From Qipengyuania sp. ABI-127-1 (GTDB taxonomy: Bacteria; Pseudomonadota; Alphaproteobacteria; Sphingomonadales; Sphingomonadaceae), in contig JALJCR010000001.1 in assembly GCA_022953095.1 (NCBI GenBank), positions 806,001-870,000 on the forward strand: a DNA stretch of 64,000 bases, in the 5' to 3' direction. A model generated the notes under the pieces. The model ran no database searches and was not told the origin of the DNA. It saw only the letters and a program-made list of their open reading frames with translations. A program made the position numbers and the translations under genes. Positions 15,873 to 23,537 of the stretch are shown piece after piece (the stretch's first letter is position 1; each line of letters begins with the position of its first letter).

Positions 15873-17936
15873 ATGGCCCTGCTTTCCAGGACTCTTCCGC
15901 TCACCCTGTCCGTGCTCGGATTGTTGAGTGCATGCACGACCTCGCAGCATTTCGATCTGCGCAGCCCGTCCGTGTTACGCCCGGCCCTTGAAACCGAGCT
16001 GATCCCCCGCACGACCCTTTTTGGGAATCCCGATCGCGGCCAGGTTCGCATGAGTCCCGACGGCAACAAACTCAGCTGGCTTGCGCCGGTCGACGGCGTG
16101 CTCAATATCTGGATCGCGCCTGTCGATGACATATCGAAAGCGCAGCCGCTGACCAGAAGTACCGAGCGGAGTATCACCAACCATCAGTGGGGGTTCAATT
16201 CGCAATATGTCCTGTATCGACAGGACAAGGATGGCGACGAAAACTATCATATTTTTGCCACCGATGTCGCGACCGGTGCGACCCGTGATCTGACCCCTGT
16301 TCGCGACGGTGTGCGTGCTTCGATCGAGGCGCGATCCGCATCCCGGCCCAACAAAATCGTCGTCGGCATGAATGATCGCGACACTGAAGTGTTTGACCTG
16401 CATCTGGTCGATGTCGCAACTGGCGAGAGCGAGCTTCTGAAGATCAATCCGGGCTTCGGCGCATGGCTGATCGATAATGAGCTGAAGCCTCGCTACGGCT
16501 ATGAAACGCCTCCTGGGGGCGGCGCCCAAGTAATCGATTTCGACGGCAACATTCTGGTCGACATTCCAATGGACGATTACCTCACGAGCGACTTCGCGGG
16601 CTTCGATGCATCGGGGCGCTTCCTCTACGCTCTGGACAGCCGCGACAGGGACAAGGCGGCCTTGGTCAGAATCGATACCCACGACGGTTCAGTCGAACCG
16701 TTAGGCGTCAATGCGCAGGCAGATGTCGGAACGGTACTGTATCACCCGACGACGAGGCGCCCCCTCGCATATTCGGCGGAATTTCTAACTCAGAAATGGT
16801 ACGTTCTCGACCCCGCCTTTACCGAGGACTTCCGGTTCCTTCAGCAGCAACTCGACGGCAATATCGGCATCGTATCGATTAGCGACGACCTAGCGAAACT
16901 GATTGTATACGTTTCTGGGCCTCAAAGCCCGACCCACTATTACATCTATGATCGCCAGGCGCGTTCGCTTGTATCGCTTTTCACCACCCGCCCGGAACTC
17001 GAGCGGGCGGGACTCCAGCCAATGCACCCGGTCGAAATCAGGGCGCGCGACGGGCTCTCACTCGTTTCCTATCTGACTTTGCCGCCGGGTTCGGATGATG
17101 ATGGCGACGCGCGGCCAGACAGTCCGTTACCCATGGTCCTTTCGGTCCACGGTGGGCCATGGGAGAGGGATTCCTATCGTTATGATCCCTATGTCCAATG
17201 GCTAGCAAACCGCGGTTACGCAGTTCTTTCGGTCAACTTTCGCGGATCGACCGGCTTCGGGAAAGCGTTTCTCAACGCCGCGACGCGGGAGTTTGCGGGC
17301 AAGATGCACGACGATCTGATCGATGGCGTCGACTGGGCGGTTGCCGAGGGTATAACCGAACCCGGCAGGATCGGTATCACGGGTGGTTCTTATGGCGGAT
17401 ACGCGACGCTGGTCGGCCTGGCCTTTACGCCTGACGTGTTTGCTTGCGGCGCGGCGCGGGTTGCCCCATCCAATCTGGTCACGCTGATCGAGAGCTTTCC
17501 CGATTACGTAAAGCCCTATCTCGAAAGCGACTGGTACCGTTTTGTCGGCAATCCCGAAATTGCATCGGACCGCAGGGACATGCTCGCTCGCTCACCGATT
17601 ATGCGCGCCGAGCGAATAGAAAAGCCGCTGCTGATTTCGCATGGGGCGAATGATCCGCGTGTGGCGAAAGCGGAATCGGATACGATAGTCGCGGCAATGG
17701 CAGCCAATGGACTGCCCGTCACATATGCCAACTTTCCCGACGAAGGCCATGGCTTTGCACGACCGGCCAACCAGTTTGCCAATTATGCGCTGACAGAACA
17801 TTTTTTCGCAGAATGCCTTGGTGGCCGTGCCGAGCCCTTCGGCGACGCGCTTGACCGGTCGAGCATCGAAATCCTGCATGGCGCGCACTATGTCGGAGGT
17901 CTGGAGAATGCGCTGGCCGCGAGACGTGGTACCTAG
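15873..17936 (+). CDS. S9 family prolyl oligopeptidase, predicted lipoprotein
   Basis: 687 residues from ATG 15873 (TGGAG upstream). N-terminus MALLSRTLPLTLSVLGLLSAC ends in a lipobox-like LSAC, so it is probably anchored in the periplasm or outer membrane. The N-terminal half (about 50-400) is beta-propeller-like; the C-terminal alpha/beta hydrolase carries Ser506 in GGSYGGY, Asp594 in HGANDPRV and His626 in DEGHGFARP. It would cleave short peptides, typically after Pro or related residues. Co-operonic with the MarR regulator, which suggests induction by a small molecule rather than constitutive peptide turnover. Confidence 0.9.
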   Translation: MALLSRTLPLTLSVLGLLSACTTSQHFDLRSPSVLRPALETELIPRTTLFGNPDRGQVRMSPDGNKLSWLAPVDGVLNIWIAPVDDISKAQPLTRSTERSITNHQWGFNSQYVLYRQDKDGDENYHIFATDVATGATRDLTPVRDGVRASIEARSASRPNKIVVGMNDRDTEVFDLHLVDVATGESELLKINPGFGAWLIDNELKPRYGYETPPGGGAQVIDFDGNILVDIPMDDYLTSDFAGFDASGRFLYALDSRDRDKAALVRIDTHDGSVEPLGVNAQADVGTVLYHPTTRRPLAYSAEFLTQKWYVLDPAFTEDFRFLQQQLDGNIGIVSISDDLAKLIVYVSGPQSPTHYYIYDRQARSLVSLFTTRPELERAGLQPMHPVEIRARDGLSLVSYLTLPPGSDDDGDARPDSPLPMVLSVHGGPWERDSYRYDPYVQWLANRGYAVLSVNFRGSTGFGKAFLNAATREFAGKMHDDLIDGVDWAVAEGITEPGRIGITGGSYGGYATLVGLAFTPDVFACGAARVAPSNLVTLIESFPDYVKPYLESDWYRFVGNPEIASDRRDMLARSPIMRAERIEKPLLISHGANDPRVAKAESDTIVAAMAANGLPVTYANFPDEGHGFARPANQFANYALTEHFFAECLGGRAEPFGDALDRSSIEILHGAHYVGGLENALAARRGT

Positions 17937-18107
17937 GGCGCTCTGGCTGGTGATGGCATGCTGCACATCCAGCGCAGCCACCACACCGAGGCGACCGCCC
18001 GCTATGGACGGTCGCAGCCGCCGCAACATGCGTTGTCGCAGGCCATTATGGTTACGGCAGATTTGCTGAAGGTCGCGGTTCCTGCAACGCGGATAGGTGG
18101 TCCGCCG

Positions 18108-18899
18108 TCAGCCGAACACCGCCACGCATTGCATGCCTTCTAGCATCTGCTTGCCATCGGCATTCCACAGCCGCAGCCGCTCGCTGGAATAGCCATGCGC
18201 GGCGTGCTGGCTGGCATTCTCGCTCATCCACCAGCCGTCGCGCGTATGGGGTTCGGGCTCGAGGAGGTTGAAGCTCCAGTTGATCGAGCTGATGGGGCCT
18301 TGCCGCTGCATCGCGCGCATCGCTCCCGGCGGAAGGACATCGCCGAGCAGGATCAGTTCGCTGACCGGGTCGAGCCCCTCGCGGTCCGTCAACCGCGCCC
18401 AGCGGCGCACCACCGGTTCGCCCGGCCCCTGCATTTCCTGCGCGCGGCGAATCTCGAAATTGTTCTGGATGAAGGCCGGACCCTTGCCCTTCATTGCCAG
18501 CTCCGCCTCTTCCGGCGGCCCGGGCCGGTCCGCGACCGGCGCGGCATCATGCACCGCATTGGCCTCGCGCTCGGTGCCGAACAGCCAGAAGGCGGTCAGC
18601 GTGCATTGGTCATCGCACCAGATCTCGCTTTTCACCTGCGCAACGTTGCGCCCCTGTCGCACGACCTCGCGCCGCAGCTCGACCTCGGGGCCGGTCGGCG
18701 CGACGAAGGCCACCTGCGCGGCGCGCAAGGGAGGCAGGTCGGGAAAGGCGCGGGTCGCCGCAGTATAGGCGATCAGTGCGGAGGCACCGCCGTATAGCGT
18801 CCTCCCCTGCATCCAGTGGTCGAGGCCGGAAAAGCGGGTTTCCCCGCCCTTGGCCGTGATCGGATCGAGGAGGTTGGCAATGCTCATGGGCAGTGACAT
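18108..18899 (-). CDS. Acyl-CoA thioesterase family protein (TesB-like hotdog fold)
   Basis: 263 residues from ATG 18899 (MSLPMSIANLLDP); ATG 18887 is an alternative, neither with a strong ribosome site. Double-hotdog layout: WMQGRTLYGGASALIAYTAA in the first half resembles the acyl-binding helix of bacterial PaaI/TesB-like thioesterases (thioesterase-like superfamily, Acyl-CoA_thio_3), and the second half ends DGWWMSENASQHAAHGYSSERLRLWNADG, which carries the conserved aromatic-rich strand. Likely hydrolyses an acyl-CoA. The TTACGTAAGG element lies 28 bases upstream. Confidence 0.8.
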   Translation of the reverse strand: MSLPMSIANLLDPITAKGGETRFSGLDHWMQGRTLYGGASALIAYTAATRAFPDLPPLRAAQVAFVAPTGPEVELRREVVRQGRNVAQVKSEIWCDDQCTLTAFWLFGTEREANAVHDAAPVADRPGPPEEAELAMKGKGPAFIQNNFEIRRAQEMQGPGEPVVRRWARLTDREGLDPVSELILLGDVLPPGAMRAMQRQGPISSINWSFNLLEPEPHTRDGWWMSENASQHAAHGYSSERLRLWNADGKQMLEGMQCVAVFG

Positions 18900-18926
18900 T
18901 GCCGCTATCGCGCCACCCGTCCAGAC

Positions 18927-18941
18927 TGACGTTACGTAAGG
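18927..18941. promoter_or_regulatory. TGACGTTACGTAAGG element upstream of thioesterase
   Basis: Contains the palindrome TTACGTAA (18932-18939) and shares TTACGTAAGG with the element in front of the enoyl-CoA hydratase gene at 10689-10698. Candidate shared operator of acyl-CoA metabolism. Confidence 0.35.
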
Positions 18942-19012
18942 CATGAAGTGACGATTGCCTTTAGGGCAGAGAATCGCTAGTGCGCCGCTTCCCGTGTCGA
19001 GAGGCCGGGCGA

Positions 19013-19086
19013 GGCCCGATGGCGGAGTGGTTACGCAGAGGACTGCAAATCCTTGCACGCCGGTTCGATTCCGGCTCGGGCCTCCA
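19013..19086 (+). tRNA. tRNA-Cys (anticodon GCA)
   Basis: Acceptor GGCCCGA (19013-19019) pairs with TCGGGCC (19076-19082); T-arm GCCGGTTCGATTCCGGC; anticodon GCA at 19045-19047; CCA encoded at 19084-19086. 74 bases. Confidence 0.95.
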
Positions 19087-19120
19087 CTTTTCCCGGCGCC
19101 GCGGAGCGCGGGGAGGAAGT

Positions 19121-19196
19121 GCCGCTTTAGCTCAGTTGGTAGAGCACATCATTCGTAATGATGGGGTCACAGGTTCGAGTCCTGTAAGCGGCACCA
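19121..19196 (+). tRNA. tRNA-Thr (anticodon CGT)
   Basis: Acceptor GCCGCTT (19121-19127) pairs with AAGCGGC (19186-19192); D-arm TAGCTCAGTTGGTAGAGCA; anticodon loop TTCGTAA with CGT at 19154-19156; T-arm ACAGGTTCGAGTCCTGT; CCA encoded. A T-rich run (19197-19211) follows. Its 3' side is where accessory DNA begins. Confidence 0.95.
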
Positions 19197-19808
19197 TTTT
19201 TCTCTTTTATTTCAGGGTTTTACAGACTCCCTGTAGATCGAGTGTCTGCTTACAACAAGCTGGGGCTTATGCCTTGTAAGCAAGGTGTAAGCACGACAAG
19301 TCGCTTCAAATTTGCGACGAATCGTTGCTCCTCTTTCATGCTCGTCTTTATAGGGGGAAAGCCTTCCCCTGAGCCGGAGCCGGAGCCGCTGTGCTGTCTC
19401 CGGCTACCCCTTCTGCGGGGACACCCCGCAACGCCCCGTGAAGCGGAGCGGGACTGATGACGCGCTCTGTCCCGCAGGCCTTGCGGCCTGCTCCTGAGGG
19501 CGCGGCATTTTTGCTCTGGGCTTCGCGCGCACTCTGAATGCGGCTCCAAAAGGTTTTGAGGATCGTTTTGCCGCACGACAGGCCCCGCCGGGGCGGCCGA
19601 TCCTGACACCTGCAGCACACGCCTCCATTCAGGGTGCGCATTGTTGGTTTTTGGCACCTCGCTGGTCGCTCGGCACCATCGGTGGGATGAGCAGGTTGCT
19701 GCGGACGGCGCGCTACACGCGCACCGGCGTTGTTTGTTTGGCCCGCGGAAGCGCTGCCCCCCCCTTCCGGGGGCCGGTGTGCGGATTTGGGCAGATCGGG
19801 AGGCGACT
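19197..19808. other. Mobile-element-like leader region between tRNA-Thr and ardC remnant
   Basis: About 610 bp without a supported gene. Contains inverted TGCTTACAA (19247-19255) / TTGTAAGCA (19274-19282) with a further TGTAAGCA at 19286-19293; three tandem GAGCCG-type hexamers at about 19371-19388; an eight-C run near 19757; several GC-rich hairpins (e.g. GGCCCCGCCGGGGC near 19581). It looks like the leader that often precedes ardC genes in sphingomonad plasmids and integrative elements (memory-based). No duplicate of the tRNA 3' end was found in the window. Confidence 0.45.
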
Positions 19809-20054
19809 ATGGCGCGTGGAAATTCAAAGGGCAGTGCAGGTGGCAGGCGTAGCAGGGCGGCGCGGAGCGCCGCGCGCGGGAATGGCTCCCGCGCTTCGCT
19901 GTATGATGAAGTCACCGCGACCATCATTTGCCAGCTTGAGCAAGGCGTGTTTCCTTGGGTCAGGCCGTGGAGCAAGGCGAAGGCCTCCCTCGACCCGCCG
20001 CGCAATGCGGTGACCGCGGACCGAAGCTGGCGTAAGTCAAGCGTCATATTGTGA
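19809..20054 (+). pseudogene. Truncated ArdC-like antirestriction protein (N-terminal domain only)
   Basis: 81 codons from ATG 19809. After a basic Ser/Arg/Ala-rich lead, residues about 30-65 read SLYDEVTATIICQLEQGVFPWVRPW, in two blocks, then PPRNAVTA: the start of the ArdC N-terminal ssDNA-binding domain (DUF1738). Family members continue with a YSGINVLILW-type motif and over 200 more residues; here the sequence diverges after Ala-Asp-Arg and stops. ArdC proteins are carried by conjugative elements and protect incoming DNA. This is therefore a broken relic of a mobile element beside tRNA-Thr. Confidence 0.7.
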
Positions 20055-20101
20055 AGTTTTAGCGCTTCTTTTGACTGCCGTTTTTCGCGCGCGCCGCAAC
20101 A

Positions 20102-20701
20102 TTAGCTGATCTGGACGACTGATCTGTAATCCAGTCTTGGGCCGCGTGGGTGAAGTTTCGACCAATCGGCATAGCCAAGACAGCAAAGCATATTTGAGCG
20201 CCAACCCCAGTCGCTGAGAAATTCAGCGTCGATGCGCTCCTGGTCGAACCCGGACATTGGTCCGCAATCAAGGCCAAGAGAGCGTGCTGCAAGTATGAAG
20301 TAAGCTGACTGCAACGAACTGTTGCGAAGGGCAGTCACTTCAGCAAGAACGTGGTTCTCGTCCCCAGCAAACCAACTGCGAGCATCGTCGTGCGGGAAGA
20401 GCGTCGGCAAGTGCTCGAAGAACTTGGAGTCATATGCAAGAATTGCGGTCACTGGTGCCGATAAAACCTTTTCGACATTGCCCGGCAGGACACAGTCCGC
20501 AAGTTGACGCCTTTTTGATGACGACTTGATGTAGACAATTCTCAATGGACATGAGTTGACACTAGTAGGCCCCCATTTGGCCAACTCGTATATTTGCCGT
20601 AAAAGGTTGTCGCCGATCTCTCGCTCTTGCCAAATTGTGGCAGTCCGACCGGACGCAAGAGCTTCCGCAACAGTTGATTGTTCGGGCCGAGCCACATTCA
20701 T
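20102..20701 (-). CDS. Nitroreductase family protein (RutE/HadB-like)
   Basis: 199 residues. FMN-dependent nitroreductase fold of the malonic-semialdehyde-reductase branch: TATIWQEREIGDNLLRQIYE, AKWGPTSVNSCPLRIVYI (FMN phosphate and substrate region), and the RutE-like GLDCGPMSGFD near 146-156. Family members reduce 3-oxo-acids, nitro groups or unsaturated acids with NAD(P)H. Its ATG overlaps the phhA stop (ATGA), so it is translated with phenylalanine hydroxylase and probably acts on the same pathway. The catalysed step is unknown. GC content is lower than in the flanking chromosome. Confidence 0.8.
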   Translation of the reverse strand: MNVARPEQSTVAEALASGRTATIWQEREIGDNLLRQIYELAKWGPTSVNSCPLRIVYIKSSSKRRQLADCVLPGNVEKVLSAPVTAILAYDSKFFEHLPTLFPHDDARSWFAGDENHVLAEVTALRNSSLQSAYFILAARSLGLDCGPMSGFDQERIDAEFLSDWGWRSNMLCCLGYADWSKLHPRGPRLDYRSVVQIS

Positions 20702-21582
20702 GCGATTCGAGCCTTTTGGATCGCGTCACCGCCAACGTGCAGAGCTTCGTCCTCACCCAAAATAATACATCGAGGATCGAGGCCGGGCTCGTCTTTACGT
20801 CGATCATATATGTCTACAAAATTTGTGGCAGCCGTCTTTTTGAATAGATCGTCGAAACTTTCCAATACGAAGTATGTCTTCTGAAAGTCATCGATCAAAT
20901 AGTCTGTTCTCATTACGCGCTCAAGATCGAAGCGGATCCGGTTAGGACGGGTGTTCTCCACTGAATACACCGTTTCACTCGATGACGACAGCATTCCAGC
21001 ACCGTAGGCACGCAGTCCGTTGGGAGTTTCGATCAAGCCAAATTCAACCATGTACCAATAGAGTCTGGCAAGCATGTGGGCTCCGCCATGTCGTTGTGCC
21101 TCCTTGCCTCGCTTTCCGTATGCTTCGAGGTAATCCGCAAAGACGGGGTTGGATAGCAGTGGAACATGCCCAAAAAAATCATGGAACAAATCAGGCTCGA
21201 CTAGGTAATCGAGTTCGTTACGCTCACGAATCCATCGTGTTGCCGGGAAGCGGCGGTTGGCAAGGTGTTCGAAAAAGACGGCCTCGGGCACAAATCCAGG
21301 TACTGCCACGATTTCCCATCCGGTTGCGGCTCTCAAGATCTCGCTCGCCTCTTCAAAGCGCGGAATTCCGCCTTGGCAATTTAGTGCATTCATCCCGGCA
21401 ATAAATTCTTCGCAGGCGTATCCAGGCAGCAAATTAATTTGGCGCTCATAGAGAATCTGCCAAGTTTCGTGTTGCTCCGAAGAGTAGTCCAGCCACTCCT
21501 GATCGACGACGTAGTCCGCTCCAGCCCGGGTGTAGTCGCCTCGCAGGTCGCTGGTGGTGTTCGCAGATGGTTTCGATAACAC
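20698..21582 (-). CDS. phhA: Phenylalanine 4-monooxygenase PhhA
   Basis: 294 residues, the normal size of bacterial single-domain enzymes. Non-haem iron ligands are visible: His134 and His139 in DLFHDFFGHVPLL and Glu180 in WYMVEFGLI; the pterin-binding VPGFVPEAVFFEHLANRRFP segment precedes them. It hydroxylates L-Phe to L-Tyr using tetrahydropterin and O2. The cofactor-recycling dehydratase gene is at 22175-22501 and an Lrp-type regulator is divergent at 21702, which is the usual phh regulon logic although the order is rearranged. Confidence 0.96.
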   Translation of the reverse strand: MLSKPSANTTSDLRGDYTRAGADYVVDQEWLDYSSEQHETWQILYERQINLLPGYACEEFIAGMNALNCQGGIPRFEEASEILRAATGWEIVAVPGFVPEAVFFEHLANRRFPATRWIRERNELDYLVEPDLFHDFFGHVPLLSNPVFADYLEAYGKRGKEAQRHGGAHMLARLYWYMVEFGLIETPNGLRAYGAGMLSSSSETVYSVENTRPNRIRFDLERVMRTDYLIDDFQKTYFVLESFDDLFKKTAATNFVDIYDRRKDEPGLDPRCIILGEDEALHVGGDAIQKARIA

Positions 21583-21701
21583 AAAGTGGATCCTTTCGCT
21601 TTCCTAGAGCCACTAACATCGTCCATTTTTGCAAGCGAATGGATGCAATCTCATTCAATATTTTGAGTGGCGACGCGCGGATTCTCTAGAAAACTAACAA
21701 T

Positions 21702-22178
21702 ATGAGAGAAATCGTGCCCGACCTCGACTCGTACGATCGAAAAATCATCAGCGTTCTGCAGCAGCACGGTCGCATGCCGGTCACCGAGATCGCAGCAAGA
21801 ATAGCTCTATCGCCAACACCTTGCAGCCGCCGCATCGCTCGATTGGAAGGTGCAGGTATTATCGCCGGTTACCGCGCAATCGTGACACCTGGCTTGGTGG
21901 GCCAGTCAATCGAAGCATTTGTCGAAGTTACCCTCACCGCGCATACCGATCAGATCGTTCGCTCTTTTGTCGATGACCTTCGAGAGATGGACGCGGTGGT
22001 AGAATGCCATGCGATGACAGGAGAAATGGATTTTCTCCTACGCGTATTTGCTCACGATATGGGTCATTTCAGTACAGTGGTCTTGCGTCGAATAGCGCGC
22101 AACGAGGGAGTCCGCGATGTCAGATCGAGCTTGGTGATGGAGACCTTTAAGCAGAACGGCGGGACGCCAATCGCTTAA
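21702..22178 (+). CDS. Lrp/AsnC family transcriptional regulator
   Basis: 158 residues. HTH: LDSYDRKIISVLQQHGRMPV, TEIAARIALSPTPCSRRIARLEGAGIIAGYRA in two blocks; C-terminal RAM ligand domain with VECHAMTGEMDFLLRVFAHD, the amino-acid-sensing strand-turn. Divergent from phhA across a 119-bp AT-rich gap, and convergent with the pterin dehydratase gene (stops overlap by 4 bp). It probably senses phenylalanine, tyrosine or proline and controls this island; inference from position. Confidence 0.88.
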   Translation: MREIVPDLDSYDRKIISVLQQHGRMPVTEIAARIALSPTPCSRRIARLEGAGIIAGYRAIVTPGLVGQSIEAFVEVTLTAHTDQIVRSFVDDLREMDAVVECHAMTGEMDFLLRVFAHDMGHFSTVVLRRIARNEGVRDVRSSLVMETFKQNGGTPIA

Positions 22179-22501
22179 GAGTTTTCCAGCATAGTATCTG
22201 AGAAGATCTGGTCGATAATCCCGGAGAACTTGGCGTCTCGTGTTGATAGGCCGTTCGCATCATGGGTTGTAAGCTTGATCGACACTCGATCATATACGTT
22301 CGACCACTCTGGGTGATGATCGAGTTTCTTCGCTTCTGCAGCGATCCGGGCCATGAAATCCCAAGCAGCATCGAAGCCAGAAAATTGAAACGATCGATCC
22401 ATCGACGCACCATCATCCGCAAAGGACCAATTGCTGGCTGAATATCTGAGCTGCGCCAGTTCGTCGTCCGACAATGGAGAGATATCCGGAGGAGAAGCCA
22501 T
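22175..22501 (-). CDS. phhB: 4a-hydroxytetrahydrobiopterin dehydratase (PCD/DCoH)
   Basis: 108 residues from ATG 22501 (MASPPDISPLSDDEL); a longer frame from 22585 lies inside proline dehydrogenase. The signature KKLDHHPEWSNVYDRVSIKL contains the catalytic His-His-Pro-Glu-Trp. It dehydrates the carbinolamine produced by PhhA so that the pterin can be reduced again. It follows proline dehydrogenase by 5 bp, so the Phe pathway's recycling enzyme is in the same mRNA as a proline-catabolic enzyme. Confidence 0.93.
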   Translation of the reverse strand: MASPPDISPLSDDELAQLRYSASNWSFADDGASMDRSFQFSGFDAAWDFMARIAAEAKKLDHHPEWSNVYDRVSIKLTTHDANGLSTRDAKFSGIIDQIFSDTMLENS

Positions 22502-22506
22502 TAGCG

Positions 22507-23466
22507 TCACCCGATCATTGCGCGGGCGAGCAACATCGCGTTCTTCGGATTCTCCGCGATCCGCCTTACTGCATAAGGCCACCAATCAGCGCCAAACGGC
22601 AGATAGAGTCTTGCCGTATGTCCGGACTCTACGAGCTGACGAGCGACGTCATCGCGTGCTCCATACAGCATCTCAATCTCGAATTCGCCGGGCTGCCAAC
22701 CATTTCGATCCGCATAGTCGATGAGTTCGGCATGGATCGTATGGTCGTGCGTGCCGAATATTGGGTAGAAGCCGTGATCTCTCGCTTGTCTCGAAAGCAT
22801 CCGCTTACCAACACGGCGATAGGCGTCCTTGATATCTTTGTGTTTCGTAAAGGCCACACCGGAACCGGCAGCAAAGGCCCCCTTGACCAAACGAACCTTG
22901 GCACCCTGCTTTATCTTCGCTTCGAGGTCATCGGGAGTGCGCTTCAAATAGGCCTGTAGCGTCTGCCCGACAGGGAGACCCGCCCTATGTAGGTCATCGT
23001 GAAGGGCGATTGTATCATCCGTGACAGACGTATCTTCCATATCGAACATCAGGCAATGAATGCCTGAGTTGCGGCCATCGATCGCTTTCGCGATAGATTC
23101 CGCAATTTCAACTGCATTGCGTCGCCCAAGATCACGATCAATCGAGAAACCAATCTGCGTTGGGTCCACTGACACATGCACGTCCACTGGCGTTGATCCT
23201 AACGCCCGAGAAACCTCCAATTTCTCTTGCTGATTCTGTTCAACCAGTTCCAACGTATCGACATACTCTCCAAGGTAGAAGAGTGAGGATTTGATGCCGC
23301 TTTCAGTCCAGAGCCTCTCGGCTGCTGAAACTCCCTCCTCTACATTCGCGCCGCCCACGTAACGCGTGGAAAGCTGCGAGGTGGAAGACCAAGATTGCAT
23401 GGCTCGCTTGAGGGTCGGGCTGGTCGCCATACCGATCAGTCCCGCCTGCCATATTCGTCTGAACAC
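22507..23466 (-). CDS. Proline dehydrogenase (monofunctional, FAD)
   Basis: 319 residues from GTG 23466 (GGAGAAATGACTA upstream). TIM-barrel PRODH features: SSLFYLGEYVD near 60-70, HCLMFDMEDTS, LQAYLKRTPDDLE, AKVRLVKGAFAAG and FGTHDHTIHAELI, ending with LPFGADWWPYAVRRIAENPKN, the conserved Arg-Arg that binds proline carboxylate. Oxidises proline to pyrroline-5-carboxylate; no P5C dehydrogenase domain is fused, unlike the PutA usual in proteobacteria. Sits between the TonB receptor and the pterin dehydratase. Confidence 0.93.
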   Translation of the reverse strand: MFRRIWQAGLIGMATSPTLKRAMQSWSSTSQLSTRYVGGANVEEGVSAAERLWTESGIKSSLFYLGEYVDTLELVEQNQQEKLEVSRALGSTPVDVHVSVDPTQIGFSIDRDLGRRNAVEIAESIAKAIDGRNSGIHCLMFDMEDTSVTDDTIALHDDLHRAGLPVGQTLQAYLKRTPDDLEAKIKQGAKVRLVKGAFAAGSGVAFTKHKDIKDAYRRVGKRMLSRQARDHGFYPIFGTHDHTIHAELIDYADRNGWQPGEFEIEMLYGARDDVARQLVESGHTARLYLPFGADWWPYAVRRIAENPKNAMLLARAMIG

Positions 23467-23537
23467 TAGTCATTTCTCCAGCCCACTCACGAAAGCGGGA
23501 TACACCGTTCGAACTCAACTCAGTTCGGGCTAAGAAG

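Noticed and set aside
18961..19200. Search for a second copy of the tRNA-Thr 3' end as an att site
   Set aside because: No convincing repeat of the tRNA end was found in the window; the other boundary may be outside or lost.
19371..19388. Tandem GAGCCG repeats as plasmid iterons
   Set aside because: Only three short units and no replication gene nearby.
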